In this document: positions 25,247-33,963 of the stretch, piece after piece | How the letters are laid out: every line of letters starts with the position of its first letter | How positions within the stretch are numbered: the first letter of the stretch is position 1 | DNA from: Thermodesulfobacterium hydrogeniphilum | GTDB lineage: Bacteria > Desulfobacterota > Thermodesulfobacteria > Thermodesulfobacteriales > Thermodesulfobacteriaceae | Direction of reading: 5' to 3' | DNA: 64,000 nucleotides | NCBI RefSeq assembly: GCF_000746255.1 | Contig: NZ_JQKW01000001.1 | Span: 1 to 64,000 of the forward strand | Program-made: the position numbers and the translations under genes | The notes under the pieces: generated by a model | What the model was told of the DNA's origin: nothing | Databases searched by the model: none | Seen by the model: only the letters and a program-made list of their open reading frames with translations

Positions 25247-27179
25247 CAGTAATTTCCTGTCCAGGTATAAGATTTTTTTTAAAACCTATGAGGTCTCCTG
25301 TAATATTATAATCCACTAAATAAATTTTAGCCTTTTTATTTTGCACATTTAAAACAAGTCCTTTTAAAGGTTGATTTTGCATATAGAGTTGCAAATATTT
25401 TAAAAGAAAATATTTTTCTCTTTTATTTTGAATAAGAATAGCTCTCTGTAGATTATTGGTTAATTCTGGAAGAATTTTTAAGATTTCTTCTTCTGATAGA
25501 GGTTTTAATCCTAATAAAAAGAATTTTAATTGGTATTGAATTAAAAGATCTAAAAATCGCCTTATAGGAGAAGTTAGAGTGGTATAACAATCAACACCTA
25601 ATCCTGAATGATAGGCAGGTTGAGTGGATAACTCAGATTTGGCTAAAAATTTTAACTGTAAAAGCTTGGAATAAAGATTTTCTTCAAAATTTTCTATAAT
25701 TTCAGAGGGTTGAGGTTGGGAGCGATAAATAGCAGGAATGTGATTTTTATATAGAAACTCAGCTGTTAATGTATTTATAAGAATCATAGCTTCAGCAATA
25801 AAATAACGAGCCGGTGTCATAACAAGCTTTTGAACTGTGATTTCCTTTTTTTCATTAATTTTTATTTGAATTTCAGGTAGAAAAATAGCTAAAGCTCCTT
25901 TTTTTTCTCTTTTCTTTTTAAAATACATAAAAATAGAATAAAGTTTTTGCCAGAACTTATTTCCTTGAGAGAGATAATCATCTACATCTTCATAGGTGAG
26001 TCTTTTTTTTACCTTTATAAGGGATAAAATCGGTTTAAAATCAAGGATATTATATTTTTGATCCAGAATAATTTTAAAAGTAATAGCAGGTCTTAAAGTA
26101 TCCTGTTTCAAGCTAAATTTTCCATGAGAAAGGGGAAAGGGTAGCATAGGGAAAATCCCATCTGGCAAATACAAAGTAGAAGCTCTTTCTAAAGCTCCTT
26201 CCCATAAAGCAGATCCTGGTTTTATAAAACCAGCCACTTCAGCTATATGAATATAAAGTATGTATTGATTTTCATTTTCTTCAAAACTCAGGGCATCATC
26301 AAAATCTTCGGTATCTTTAGCATCAATTGTAAAGGTTTGTAAATGGGTTAGGTCTTCTCTATCATCCAAAGAAAATGAAAGATTTTCAAGTTCCTTCGCT
26401 TCTTTTAATTCTTTTTCTGAAAAAGTTAATGGATACCTTGTTCTTAAAATTTCTAAATTTTCATCCTCATCAAAAACTTTTATTTTTACCAATAATTCAA
26501 AAATCTTATTTTGATTAGCCAGGTTTAGGCGTTTAAGCACTTCTTGAACCAGCTTTCCAGAGGGAGTTTGGTTTTCCCATAAAACATAACCTTTTAGTGC
26601 TTCAATCCAGAAATTTCTAACTCCTTGGTTAAAAATTTCTATATTTCCTTTTTGTAGAGCCTTTATAAATTCTTCTCCTTCATTAAGTTTTTTTAATCTT
26701 TCAAGCTCGCGCTTTTTTTGAAGAAGTAAACGTTCAACTTCTTTTTGAGATAAAATCCCAAGTATATTAGGTTCTTTAAGTTTAAAATAAAGTTTTTCTT
26801 CTAAGGTTTTTCTAATAAAACCTGCTATTTCATCTTCATCAGGATCTCTTCCCAAGATTAAGTCTACTAAATCCTTGGCAGGAATTTCCTCGGTTTCATT
26901 AACTATAATTTCCCAGATTTCTTTTAAATCAAAAGTTTCCTTTAATTTTTCTCTATTTTCCTGTTTTTCTTTAAGAGCTGTAATAATTTGATTTAAATCT
27001 TTTAAAGATTTAGGTTTTTCTTCATAAGAAATAAGAGCAGAGTAATTGATAAGTTCTTCTTTGCCTGAGGGTAAAATAATATGAAGCCTTTTTTCTTTAA
27101 CCTCTTTTATGTAGACCGTGGTGATTTTATTTCTATAAAAAATATCGGCGAATCTATTATTCAGAAAAGTTAGATCCAT
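25191..27179 (-). CDS. RNB-domain exoribonuclease (RNase II/R family)
   Basis: The 662-residue protein contains the RNB catalytic core, with IDAKDTEDFDDALSF near residue 290 holding the metal-binding aspartates, HIAEVAGFIKPGS, and YHSGLGVDCYTTLTSPIRRFLDLL near residue 550. The N-terminal part is a poorly conserved SH3/S1-like and helical region, and the C-terminal S1-like segment is short. It degrades RNA from the 3' end. Size is closer to RNase II than RNase R, but without alignment I do not choose. The start ATG lies within the 3' end of hisA (23-nt overlap), implying coupling. Confidence 0.9.
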   Translation of the reverse strand: MDLTFLNNRFADIFYRNKITTVYIKEVKEKRLHIILPSGKEELINYSALISYEEKPKSLKDLNQIITALKEKQENREKLKETFDLKEIWEIIVNETEEIPAKDLVDLILGRDPDEDEIAGFIRKTLEEKLYFKLKEPNILGILSQKEVERLLLQKKRELERLKKLNEGEEFIKALQKGNIEIFNQGVRNFWIEALKGYVLWENQTPSGKLVQEVLKRLNLANQNKIFELLVKIKVFDEDENLEILRTRYPLTFSEKELKEAKELENLSFSLDDREDLTHLQTFTIDAKDTEDFDDALSFEENENQYILYIHIAEVAGFIKPGSALWEGALERASTLYLPDGIFPMLPFPLSHGKFSLKQDTLRPAITFKIILDQKYNILDFKPILSLIKVKKRLTYEDVDDYLSQGNKFWQKLYSIFMYFKKKREKKGALAIFLPEIQIKINEKKEITVQKLVMTPARYFIAEAMILINTLTAEFLYKNHIPAIYRSQPQPSEIIENFEENLYSKLLQLKFLAKSELSTQPAYHSGLGVDCYTTLTSPIRRFLDLLIQYQLKFFLLGLKPLSEEEILKILPELTNNLQRAILIQNKREKYFLLKYLQLYMQNQPLKGLVLNVQNKKAKIYLVDYNITGDLIGFKKNLIPGQEITVKIEKVQPRLEVLRLKLV

Positions 27180-27900
27180 TTTCAGCTATCACCAAGGCCT
27201 CTTTAAGATTTAAAGTACCTTCATACAAAGCTCTTCCTGTAATAGCTCCCATTAAACCTTTTTTTTCATAAGGTTTTAGTTTTTTAATATCTTCTATAGT
27301 TGAAACTCCTCCTGCTAAAATAATAGAATGAGATGAAACCTCAAGAGCCTTTTTTAAACGTTCCAACTCTATTCCTTTTTGTGTTCCGTCTCTTTCTATA
27401 AGAGTAAGAATAATAGCAAAAAGTTCAAAATTATTTAAGAATTTCAAAAATTCTAAATAATTTATTTCTGAAATTTTTAGCCATCCTGAAATAGCAATTT
27501 TATCACCTTTTACATCTACACTTACTATTATTTTTTGAGGATATTTTTGGGTAATTTTTTCTAACCACTGAGGAGATTCAATAGCTTTGGTTCCAAGAAT
27601 TACCTGAGAAATTCCATTTTCTAAATAAATTTTAATATCTTCTTCTGTTCTTATTCCCCCTCCTACTTCAACAGGAATATTTACACTTTGAGCTATTTTT
27701 AATATTAGATCTTTGTGAATGGTTTTTCCTTCTTTAGCTCCGTCTAAATCTACTATGTGAAGTCTTTTAGCACCTTCTTTTTCAAAAAAAATAGCGTATT
27801 TTAAAGGGTTATCTCCATATATTTTAGTTTGGCTATAATCTCCTTGAAAAAGTCTAACGACTTTATTATTTCTTAAGTCTATAGCTGGGATAACAAACAT
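27157..27900 (-). CDS. hisA: Phosphoribosylformimino-AICAR-P isomerase HisA
   Basis: The 247-residue TIM-barrel enzyme carries out the fourth step of histidine synthesis. Features are VIPAIDLRNNKVVRLFQGDY at the N-terminus, HIVDLDGAKEG, VEVGGGIRTEEDI with VILGTKAIE, and C-terminal LAGGVSTIEDI with GAITGRALYEGTL. The acid Asp8 and the second catalytic Asp (ERDGTQKG) are both present. No other his gene is near. The ribosome site GAGGA precedes ATG 27900, 1 nt after the stop of the lipoprotein gene. Confidence 0.96.
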   Translation of the reverse strand: MFVIPAIDLRNNKVVRLFQGDYSQTKIYGDNPLKYAIFFEKEGAKRLHIVDLDGAKEGKTIHKDLILKIAQSVNIPVEVGGGIRTEEDIKIYLENGISQVILGTKAIESPQWLEKITQKYPQKIIVSVDVKGDKIAISGWLKISEINYLEFLKFLNNFELFAIILTLIERDGTQKGIELERLKKALEVSSHSIILAGGVSTIEDIKKLKPYEKKGLMGAITGRALYEGTLNLKEALVIAENGSNFSE

Positions 27901-27901
27901 T

Positions 27902-28558
27902 TTATTCCTCTTTTAAAGGAAAGGTTTGAAGGACCAAATCCAAGCCATTACTGGCTAATTCTTCTGCAGTAAGCCATTTAAATTTTTTATAAATTCTGAT
28001 ATCTAAAATATTTTCACTTAAAGGTTGTTGAGTTTTGTCAAAATATCCATTCCATAAAATTTTTCCTGTAAAACCATCATAAAGCACCAGAGCAAAAGCT
28101 ACACTGGCGGGTTCTCTTACAGAAAAAGAACTTCCTTCTCTTTCTTTAAATCTGTAAATTCTTCCATAGAGTACAGCTTGAGTATCAGTTTTTTTAGCAA
28201 GATTTTTTATAATTTCAGGTAAGCTTGAGGTTTCTTCTAAAATTTCAGCCATAAGATTTTCAAATTCATTTTGAGATAAATATTTGAACTTATAAACCAA
28301 AGAGAACTTTACTAATTTTAAGCGTAATAACCGATTCATTGTTTCTTTGGCATAAGGCTCTATATATCCTGGGATAATATTTTTTACTGGGCAAAAGAAA
28401 ATATTTTCTGTTTTTTCAGGGCAGGTATCAAAAGGTAATACCAAAATAGACTTTATATTTTCAGCCATTTCAGGAGGCAAATACTGTCTTTTTGGTTGAG
28501 AACAGCCGTTTAAGATAAGAATTAAAAAGGATAAAAAAATAGTTCCAAATAAACGCAT
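27902..28558 (-). CDS. Lipoprotein of unknown function
   Basis: The 218-residue protein has a signal peptide ending in the lipobox LNGC (Cys near residue 19), so it is lipid-anchored in the envelope. The mature part starts SQPKRQYLPPEM and continues with a SILVLPF strand and a KKTDTQAVLYGRIYRF strand, then SVAFALVLYDGFTGKILWNGYFD. This strand order resembles the periplasmic CsgG/LpoB-like nucleotide-binding-fold lipoproteins, but the match is too weak to name. It is first in a coupled run with hisA and the RNB gene. Confidence 0.75.
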   Translation of the reverse strand: MRLFGTIFLSFLILILNGCSQPKRQYLPPEMAENIKSILVLPFDTCPEKTENIFFCPVKNIIPGYIEPYAKETMNRLLRLKLVKFSLVYKFKYLSQNEFENLMAEILEETSSLPEIIKNLAKKTDTQAVLYGRIYRFKEREGSSFSVREPASVAFALVLYDGFTGKILWNGYFDKTQQPLSENILDIRIYKKFKWLTAEELASNGLDLVLQTFPLKEE

Positions 28559-28592
28559 ATAAAACCTCTATATAAATTTTTATAATTTTTTA

Positions 28593-29684
28593 TTATATCA
28601 TACAAATTTTTAAAATAAAATACAAAGCTATACCTAAGAAAAAAGCTATGTATTCTATAACATGAAATTTCAATAGAAATATACCAGAATTTTTAGTATC
28701 ATTTTGTGCAACATAGATTTTATATACGATTAAATTAGCTAAGGATCCAAATAAACTGCCAAATCCTCCCACATTAGTTCCCCAAAGAAGGGCTTTCCAG
28801 TTTGTTGTAAATTTTGCAAATAATAATGCTACTGGTACATTACTCATAATTTGACTGGCAAGGGCAGAAAACAAAAATATATGGGTAGAATGAATAATTT
28901 CAGAGGATAATAAAAACTTTACATTCTCAGCAAAACCAAAAAAACAGAAAAAAGTAAATAATAAAGCATAATCAATTTTTAGAGATTTTCTATTAAAAAG
29001 TAATGCATAAATGATTATTAAAATATTAGTTGAAACCGGTAAAATATGGAGCACTGTTAATAAAACTATAATAAATAAAAATATATAAACATATACACTT
29101 TTTTTGTTTAAATTTTTTTCAATGTTAAGTTTCTTAGTATAATTATTATCGGTTTTTATAAAAAAAGAAAAAACTATAAGAAATAAAAGAAAAAATAATG
29201 AAAAAGGGGCAATAGCAGTAACAAAAACTACTGGATCTAAATTATAAAACCAATAAATAAAAAGATTCTGTGGATTACCAAAGGGAGTTAAAGCTGACCC
29301 TGCGTTAGCAGCTAAGGTTTCAAAAATAACTATAATATCTTTATGTTTTATTTCAAGTGATAAGGTCAAAGGCACAATTACAATTAAAGCAACATCATTG
29401 GTGATAAATATTGAAAGGAAAAAAGTAGCTGTTATCAGTTTTAATGGAATAGCTTTTCTTTTTTGAATAATTTGAGAAACTTGTGATATAATACCACTAA
29501 GTTCAAGACCTTTTATAGTGATAAAAAGTGAAAACAAAATAAATAATATCTGAAATTCACTTAAAGAATAAACCGGTAAGCGCTTCACATAAATAGAAGT
29601 TAGGATCAGACCAATTAAGGATGAGATTAAAAGCCATTCTTTTAAAATAAAACCTATTAAAGTGCTTTCTGTTTCTTTTTTCAT
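28593..29684 (-). CDS. ArsB/NhaD-type ion permease
   Basis: The 363-residue protein has about ten hydrophobic helices and belongs to the ion transporter superfamily (ArsB, NhaD, SLC13). Diagnostic segments are TNDVALIVIVPLTL near residue 95, AANAGSALTPFGNPQNLFIYW near 130, and SNVPVALLFAKFT plus LLWGTNVGGFGSLFGSLANLI near the C-terminus. It is shorter than typical ArsB (about 430). The substrate (arsenite, sodium, dicarboxylate) cannot be told from sequence alone; no ars genes are nearby. No ribosome site is clear before ATG 29684. Confidence 0.85.
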   Translation of the reverse strand: MKKETESTLIGFILKEWLLISSLIGLILTSIYVKRLPVYSLSEFQILFILFSLFITIKGLELSGIISQVSQIIQKRKAIPLKLITATFFLSIFITNDVALIVIVPLTLSLEIKHKDIIVIFETLAANAGSALTPFGNPQNLFIYWFYNLDPVVFVTAIAPFSLFFLLFLIVFSFFIKTDNNYTKKLNIEKNLNKKSVYVYIFLFIIVLLTVLHILPVSTNILIIIYALLFNRKSLKIDYALLFTFFCFFGFAENVKFLLSSEIIHSTHIFLFSALASQIMSNVPVALLFAKFTTNWKALLWGTNVGGFGSLFGSLANLIVYKIYVAQNDTKNSGIFLLKFHVIEYIAFFLGIALYFILKICMI

Positions 29685-29830
29685 AATTTTTTATATCATA
29701 CATAATTTTTAAAAAAGTGGAGAGTTATAAAATTACAAACGATTAAATTTTTTAGTAGATTTTTAAAAAATATTGTTAAAATTTTAAATAAAATTTTAAC
29801 ATTGCTTAAAATTTTAAAGTATTTTAATAT

Positions 29831-29859
29831 TTGACAAAATTTTAAATTAAACTTAATAT
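29831..29859 (+). promoter_or_regulatory. Strong promoter of the CBS-acd operon
   Basis: TTGACA (29831-29836) and TAATAT (29854-29859) are 17 nt apart, 39 nt before the start codon. The 213-bp gap upstream is almost pure A/T and contains several AAAATTTTAA palindromes at about 29770-29845, possible operator sites or simply curved DNA. No gene was seen there. Confidence 0.6.
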
Positions 29860-29897
29860 TTAAATATTAGAACATAAAATAATATAGGAGGTATATT

Positions 29898-30803
29898 ATG
29901 GGACAATCAAAAAGTTTATTGTATCCTTATTTAAAAGAAGTTAAAACAATACCTCCTAAGTCTCCGATTATAAATGCTTTAAAATCTATGGTAAATATAG
30001 GATTTAGAAGAGTTCCTGTAGTAGATCCAGAGATTCAAAAAATTATGGGTATTATTACAGCTACGGATTTGTTAAATTTCTTAGGAGGAGGGGAAAAGAG
30101 CAAGATAATTTTAGATAAATACGAAGGGAATTACTTTAAAGCCATAAATGAAAAAGTTGAAGAAGTAATGACAAGGAATCCTATTTGTATAAACGAAAAT
30201 GGATATGTAGAAGATGCCATAGAAATTTTAATAAAAAAGAACATAGGAGGTTGTCCTATTGTAGATGATGAAAATAGAGTAGTAGGTATGTTTACTGAAA
30301 GAGATGCTTTAACATTTTTGATTTTACAACGTAAATTAGATGGATATGTGAAAGGATATGCTAATTTTAATTTGATAACTATTACACCTAACACTTCTGT
30401 AAAGGAGGCTCTTAATGTAATTATTTCTAAAAAAATTAGAAGACTTCCTATAGTTGAAAATAAAACCATTAGAGGAGTTCTTGTTACTATGGATTTTTTA
30501 AAATATTTCAGTAAAAATGTATTTGGGGATTTACAAACTGGAGACATTAATGAAATTTTAAATAAAAGTGTAAGAGAAGTTTTTATAGATTCACCTTTTG
30601 AAATAAAACACAGAAAATTGCTTGTATTTAAAGATGATGATAAAATTTTAGATGTAGTAAAAAAAATGATAGAAACAAATAAAGGCTTTGCTCTTGTTAC
30701 AAGAAATGATTGTTTAGAGGGGATTATTACAGAGAGAGATATAGTTAGATTTATTTATCAAATGATAAAAGGGGAAGAAGATGTTGTTAAACTTTATTTT
30801 TAA
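29898..30803 (+). CDS. Four-CBS-domain protein, probable adenylate sensor
   Basis: The 301-residue protein is made of two CBS pairs and nothing else. CBS1 begins near residue 10 and has GFRRVPVVDPEIQKIMGIITATDLLNFL. CBS2 has VEEVMTRNPICINENGYVEDAI. CBS3 has ISKKIRRLPIVENKTIRGVLVTMDFL. CBS4 has KMIETNKGFALVTRNDCLEGIITERDIVRFI. It overlaps the start of the ADP-forming acetyl-CoA synthetase by 23 nt, so the two are co-translated. That pairing suggests it reports the ATP/ADP/AMP level to that enzyme; this is inference. TAGGAGG precedes ATG 29898. Confidence 0.88.
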   Translation: MGQSKSLLYPYLKEVKTIPPKSPIINALKSMVNIGFRRVPVVDPEIQKIMGIITATDLLNFLGGGEKSKIILDKYEGNYFKAINEKVEEVMTRNPICINENGYVEDAIEILIKKNIGGCPIVDDENRVVGMFTERDALTFLILQRKLDGYVKGYANFNLITITPNTSVKEALNVIISKKIRRLPIVENKTIRGVLVTMDFLKYFSKNVFGDLQTGDINEILNKSVREVFIDSPFEIKHRKLLVFKDDDKILDVVKKMIETNKGFALVTRNDCLEGIITERDIVRFIYQMIKGEEDVVKLYF

Positions 30804-32877
30804 TCCTGAAACTATTGCTGTTATTGGGGCTTCTGAAGATGAAAAGAAAATAGGACATGTTGTTTTAAAAAATTTAGTTCAGCAGGGATACAAAGGCAAA
30901 GTTTATCCTGTTAACCCTAAGAGAAAAGAAATTTTAAATATAAAGTGCTATCCTTCGGTTTTGGAAATACCAGAGAAAATAGATTTAGCTATTATTGTGG
31001 TTCCTGCAAAAGCAGTTCCTTTTGTGATGAAAGACTGTGCTCAAGCAGGTGTAAAAGGTGTAGTGGTTATCACAGCAGGATTTAAAGAAATAGGAGAAGA
31101 AGGGGCAAAATTAGAAAAGGAAATAACAGAAATTGCAAGAAAAGCAGGAATAAAAATGGTAGGTCCTAATTGTTTAGGAGTTATCAATACTTTAATTAAT
31201 ATGAATGCTACATTTGCACCAGATTTGCCTCCTAAAGGAAAAATTTCTCTTTTTTCTCAATCAGGAGCTTTAGGTGTAGCTTTAATAGATTGGGCTATAG
31301 AAAATAAGTTTGGATTTGGAAAATTTATAAGTCTTGGGAATAAAGCAGATTTAAATGAATGTGATTTTTTAGAATATTTTGGAAATGATCCTGATACAGA
31401 TATTATTTTAGGATATATTGAAGATGTTAAAAACGGGAAAAGATTTTTAGAAGTAGCCCAAAGAGTTGCTAAGATAAAACCAGTTATAATTATAAAATCA
31501 GGAGCTACAGAAGCAGGTGCCAGAGCAGCTTCTTCTCACACAGGAGCTTTAGCAGGTTCTGATAGAGCTTTTACAGAGGCTTTTAAAAAAGCTGGAATCA
31601 TAAGAGTAAATGGAATTCAAGAACTTTTTGATATAGCAGAAATTTTTAAAGTGAAAAAATTCCCTAAGGGTAGAAGACTTTTGGTAATTACAAATGCAGG
31701 GGGTCCTGGGATTATAGCAGCAGATACTGCTGATAAATTAGGAATTAAACTTGATCCTATGAGTAGAGAGTCCATAGAGACTCTTATAGATAAACTTCCT
31801 CCTACAGCTTCTTTATATAATCCTATTGATGTAATAGGTGATGCAACTTCGGAAAGGTATAAAGTGGTTTTAGAACAAGCTATTAAAGATCCCGTAGTAG
31901 AAGGAGTATGTGTTATTTTAACACCTCAAGCAGTTACAGATGTAGAAAATATAGCTAAAGAAATTGCAGATAAAAGCCAAAAAACAGACAAACCTATTTT
32001 TGCCTGTTTTATCGGAGGTAGAAAAGTAAAAGAAGGAATTTCACTCTTAAAAAAAGTGGAAATTCCCTGTTATCAAGATCCATCTACAGCTATAAGCGCT
32101 TATAGAAAGCTTGTAGATTTTATAGAATTCAAAAATAAAAAAGAATTAGAGTATATTAAGATAGATATTCCAGAAGAAAATAAACAAAAAGTGAGTCTTA
32201 TTTTAGAAGCTCTTCAAGATGCAGGTGTTACAGCAGTAGGGGATGAAAATGCTACCAAAATATTGTCTTTATATGGATTTAAATTTCCTAAAAGGTCTCT
32301 TGCCAGAACTCCAGAGGAGGCTGTAAAATTAGCAGAAGAGATAGGTTATCCTGTTGTTATGAAAATCTCTTCACCTCAAATTCTTCATAAAACAGATGTG
32401 GGAGGGGTTAAACTTAATTTAAGAAATGCAGATGAAGTATATAATGCTTTTATAGATATCACTCTTAATGTTAAAAGATTTATGCCTAATGCTTATATAA
32501 AAGGAGTAATGGTTTGTGAAATGATTACAGAGGGTAAAGAGGTAATTCTTGGTGTTACTTATGATAAAACTTTTGGACATATGATTATGTTTGGTTTAGG
32601 AGGAATTTATGTAGAAGTTTTGAAGGACGTTTCCTTTAGAATAGTTCCTGTGGCTAAACAAGAAGCCTATGAAATGATAGAAGAAATAAAAGGTAAAAAG
32701 CTTTTAGAAGGGGTAAGAGGAGAAAAGCCCTGTGATAAAGAGGATATTGTGGATAAAATTTTAAGGTTATCTCAGTTAGTTATGGACTTTCCTTTAATAA
32801 AAGAGATAGATATAAATCCTTATGTAGTAAAATATAAAGGTGGAATAGCTTTAGATGCAAGAATAATAATAAGTTAA
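30781..32877 (+). CDS. acd: ADP-forming acetyl-CoA synthetase, fused alpha and beta
   Basis: The 698-residue protein interconverts acetyl-CoA, ADP and phosphate with acetate, CoA and ATP. Domains in order are a CoA-binding fold (about residues 1-130, GASEDEKKIGHVVLKNL and GPNCLGVINT), succinyl-CoA-ligase-like domains (about 150-450, LFSQSGALGVALIDWA and SSHTGALAGSD with the phosphohistidine), and ATP-grasp (about 480-698, YPVVMKISSPQILHKTDVGGVKLN). Alpha and beta are fused as in many anaerobes. A close relative, protein acetyltransferase Pat, has an extra GNAT domain that is absent here. The enzyme could conserve ATP during acetate release. Confidence 0.93.
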   Translation: MLLNFIFNPETIAVIGASEDEKKIGHVVLKNLVQQGYKGKVYPVNPKRKEILNIKCYPSVLEIPEKIDLAIIVVPAKAVPFVMKDCAQAGVKGVVVITAGFKEIGEEGAKLEKEITEIARKAGIKMVGPNCLGVINTLINMNATFAPDLPPKGKISLFSQSGALGVALIDWAIENKFGFGKFISLGNKADLNECDFLEYFGNDPDTDIILGYIEDVKNGKRFLEVAQRVAKIKPVIIIKSGATEAGARAASSHTGALAGSDRAFTEAFKKAGIIRVNGIQELFDIAEIFKVKKFPKGRRLLVITNAGGPGIIAADTADKLGIKLDPMSRESIETLIDKLPPTASLYNPIDVIGDATSERYKVVLEQAIKDPVVEGVCVILTPQAVTDVENIAKEIADKSQKTDKPIFACFIGGRKVKEGISLLKKVEIPCYQDPSTAISAYRKLVDFIEFKNKKELEYIKIDIPEENKQKVSLILEALQDAGVTAVGDENATKILSLYGFKFPKRSLARTPEEAVKLAEEIGYPVVMKISSPQILHKTDVGGVKLNLRNADEVYNAFIDITLNVKRFMPNAYIKGVMVCEMITEGKEVILGVTYDKTFGHMIMFGLGGIYVEVLKDVSFRIVPVAKQEAYEMIEEIKGKKLLEGVRGEKPCDKEDIVDKILRLSQLVMDFPLIKEIDINPYVVKYKGGIALDARIIIS

Positions 32878-32900
32878 AAATAATTAGGGGGGATTTTAAC

Positions 32901-33953
32901 ATGAAACCCATTTTTTTAATTTCAAATAGACCTTTTACTGGAAAAAATTCCTTAGCTTTAGCTCTTGCTTTAATTTTAAAAGAAAAAAAATACAAAGTGG
33001 GATATATGAAAATTTTTGGAAAAGTTCCAATAAAACAAGAGAATAAAATAGTTGATGAAGAAGCTTTTTTTATTCATAAAATGTTGGAATTAAAAGACCC
33101 TGTGGAATGGAGTTCTCCTTTTGTGTTTACTTATGAAATTCAATATAAACTTTTTGAAGAAGATGGATTTAATTTAGAAAATCAAATTTTAGAAGTGGTA
33201 AATAAGCAAAAGGATAAAGATTTTCTTTTTATGGTAGGAGGAGACAATATTTTTGAAGGATATAGTTTAGGAATTGATAGTTTTAGATTGGTAAATAAAT
33301 TAAATGCCAAAGCTTTGGTAATCCAAAATTGGGAAGGGGAAACTTCCATAGATGATATTTTAGGTATAAGAGATATGTTAAAAAATAATTTTATAGGAGC
33401 TGTATTTAATAAAATACCTCCAGAACAATATATTTATATTCAGGAAACCATAATACCTTTTTTAAACTCACAGGGTATAGATGTTTTTGGTGCCTTTAAA
33501 AGAGATAAATTATTGGAAGCGATAACAGTAAGAGACCTGTTAGAGGTAGTAAATGGAGGTATTGTGTGTTGTGAAGACAAGCTGGATGAACTTATAGAAA
33601 ATATTAGTATAGGTGCTATGGATCCTGACAATGCATTTAAATATTTTCTAAGAACACCAAATAAAGTTGTAATTACAGGTGTGTATCGTACAGATATTCA
33701 GGTATTAGCTTTAGAAACCTCTATTAAATGTTTGCTTCTTACAGGTGGTTTACATCCTAATGAAATAGTGATAAACTTAGCTAAAACTAAAGGTGTACCT
33801 ATAATTGTTACTACTTTGGATACCTTTACAACAGTGGATAGAATACAAAAAATTTTTGGTAAAACTATGTTAAAAGAAAAAGGTAAAGTTTTAAGAACAA
33901 AAGAAATGGTTGCTAAAGGATTTGCTTTGGAAAAATTTCTTAAAAAATTATAG
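32901..33953 (+). CDS. P-loop and DRTGG-domain protein (phosphotransacetylase N-terminal-like)
   Basis: The 350-residue protein has an N-terminal BioD/CobQ-like nucleotide-binding fold, with a P-loop-like SNRPFTGKNSLALALALIL, and a C-terminal DRTGG domain (about residues 215-335) with VVITGVYRTDIQVLALETS and GGLHPNEIVINLAKTKGVPIIVT. The same two domains form the regulatory N-terminus of long bacterial phosphotransacetylases, but the catalytic domain is missing. Placed after acd, it may be a stand-alone regulator of acetyl-CoA/acetate conversion (inference). A GGGGGG ribosome site precedes ATG 32901. Confidence 0.82.
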   Translation: MKPIFLISNRPFTGKNSLALALALILKEKKYKVGYMKIFGKVPIKQENKIVDEEAFFIHKMLELKDPVEWSSPFVFTYEIQYKLFEEDGFNLENQILEVVNKQKDKDFLFMVGGDNIFEGYSLGIDSFRLVNKLNAKALVIQNWEGETSIDDILGIRDMLKNNFIGAVFNKIPPEQYIYIQETIIPFLNSQGIDVFGAFKRDKLLEAITVRDLLEVVNGGIVCCEDKLDELIENISIGAMDPDNAFKYFLRTPNKVVITGVYRTDIQVLALETSIKCLLLTGGLHPNEIVINLAKTKGVPIIVTTLDTFTTVDRIQKIFGKTMLKEKGKVLRTKEMVAKGFALEKFLKKL

Positions 33954-33963
33954 AAATAATAAT

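Noticed and set aside
29700-29830. AAAATTTTAA palindromes as a CRISPR or origin
   Set aside because: Spacing is irregular, units are very short and no cas or dnaA genes are near; low-complexity AT sequence explains them.
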